A DNA stretch of 64,000 bases from VAZQ01 sp036557705 (GTDB lineage Bacteria > Pseudomonadota > Alphaproteobacteria > Rhizobiales > Xanthobacteraceae): contig DATBHB010000195.1 of the NCBI GenBank assembly GCA_036557705.1, positions 34,638 to 98,637 of the forward strand, read 5' to 3'. Both the position numbers and the translations under genes were made by a program. The notes beneath the pieces were generated by a model. That model ran no database searches, had not been told where the DNA came from, and saw only the letters and a list, made by a program, of their open reading frames with translations. Shown here piece by piece: positions 63,366-64,000 of the stretch; within the stretch, counting starts at the first letter, position 1, and each line of letters opens with the position of its first letter.

Positions 63366-63769
63366 CCATTATCGTTGACGCCAGTGTCGCGGTCCGCTGG
63401 TTCATTGATGTCCCGGGCTCAGACAAGGCTTACCGGTTGATCGAGGGTGAGGACCGCATTCTTGCACCCGATCTCGTCATAGCAGAAATCGCGAGCGCGT
63501 TATGGAAGGCCGTTCGCTTCGCCGGTTTAGCGCCGGCGACCGCGGCTGAAGCGATTGCCGGGGCGGGAGCGGGTTTCCACGAGTTGATTTCCGCGCGCAC
63601 GCTTGCCGACCGGGCACTCGCGATCGCGCTCGACCTACGCCACCCTATCTATGACTGCTTCTATTTGGCTTTAGCACAAGCGCGCACCGTTCGGCTGGTG
63701 ACGGCCGACGACCGCCTCATGCGCGTTTGTGCGCACACACCGTTTGCGAAGCTCGTTCGTTCCCTTTGA
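63362..63769 (+). CDS. VapC-family PIN-domain ribonuclease toxin
   Basis: Encodes 135 residues. The acidic PIN residues are visible: D6 in IIVDASVAVRW, E in DLVIAEIASALWK, and D in HPIYDCFYLALA plus TADDRLM. VapC toxins cut tRNA or rRNA when their antitoxin is lost. The four-base overlap with the antitoxin gene is typical. Unlike the 23-kb module, this pair appears intact. Confidence 0.92.
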   Translation: MTIIVDASVAVRWFIDVPGSDKAYRLIEGEDRILAPDLVIAEIASALWKAVRFAGLAPATAAEAIAGAGAGFHELISARTLADRALAIALDLRHPIYDCFYLALAQARTVRLVTADDRLMRVCAHTPFAKLVRSL

Positions 63770-63899
63770 TCCACTTGGCCTCCTCGGGCAGGATTTTTGC
63801 CGATATCGGGGGTACTGCGGACATCCGGCAGGTTCGATCCGGCTGCCGATGGGGAGAAAATGACCCGGTGCCGACATTGCGCGCGACGGTGGATATTCT

Positions 63900-63940
63900 G
63901 TAGGGTGGGCAAAGGCGCGCTTGCGCGCCGTGCCCACGCG
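63900..63940. repeat. GTAGGGTGGGCAAAGGCGC repeat, partial or single arm
   Basis: GTAGGGTGGGCAAAGGCGCGC at 63900 onward, then TTGCGCGCCGTGCCCACGCG. The right arm is not seen before 64000, so the rest lies beyond the window or is lost. The last 230 bp of the window hold no supported gene. Confidence 0.7.
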
Positions 63941-64000
63941 TCCGAGGCGCTGATGTCCCACTATCGGCGTGCCAGCATCGAAGGCGGACTATATTTTTTC

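Overview
The window is GC-rich DNA from an alphaproteobacterium, most likely a Hyphomicrobiales (Rhizobiales) member of the Bradyrhizobium/Xanthobacteraceae kind. The clues are a complete hopanoid locus (hpnC-hpnD-hpnE-shc, hpnH, ispH, dxs, hpnN), a ppx-rlmE-guaB-rsmB housekeeping block, and intergenic palindromes with GTAGGGTGGGCAAA arms. The placement is inferred from gene content and style, not from a marker gene.

Layout. 1-2.8 kb: 3' end of a heavy-metal RND pump, a small Cys-rich secreted protein and a cupin. 2.9-9 kb: a secreted metallophosphoesterase, then genes resembling an aromatic-acid pathway (class II aldolase/decarboxylase, fused LigAB-type extradiol dioxygenase, 4,5-dihydroxyphthalate decarboxylase-like protein, maleate isomerase/AMDase-like protein) with a dps gene between. 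9-17.6 kb: cytochrome b561 plus a Tat-exported molybdopterin protein, FlK-like thioesterase, SDR-DoxX fusion, CinA-type amidohydrolase, exported RidA, TrpF-like barrel and an OafA-type acyltransferase. 17.7-19.9 kb: small minus-strand genes of accessory character.

20.08-33.65 kb is an integrated mobile element. A perfect 47-bp direct repeat made of the 3' part of tRNA-Gln(CTG) marks both ends; the intact tRNA is at the right end. Inside are a tyrosine integrase, a frameshifted VapBC45-like module, a small putative DNA-binding protein, a zinc-ribbon SF2 helicase, a RepA-like AAA ATPase, an iteron cluster, and an operon with a complete terminase large subunit. I see no portal, capsid, tail or lysis gene. 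It therefore looks like a phage satellite or defective prophage, and is the most unusual part of the window. It also carries five pairs of TGTCGCR-type heptamers spaced about one helical turn.

33.9-48 kb: core genes: a secreted protein, an MFS transporter coupled to an orphan xanthine-dehydrogenase-type molybdenum subunit, ppx/gppA, rlmE, a small membrane protein, guaB, a VOC protein, rsmB-like, and a marR-emrA-emrB efflux operon with a perfect 16-bp palindrome upstream. 48-63 kb: a TauE/SafE exporter and the hopanoid/isoprenoid locus. FPP synthase, DXS and IspH supply and condense isoprenoid units; HpnC/D/E make squalene; SHC cyclises it; HpnH adds adenosine; HpnN transports hopanoids. An AT-rich glycosyltransferase-like gene sits between shc and hpnH, and hpnG is not seen in the window. 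The window closes with a VapBC-type toxin-antitoxin pair and another palindromic repeat.
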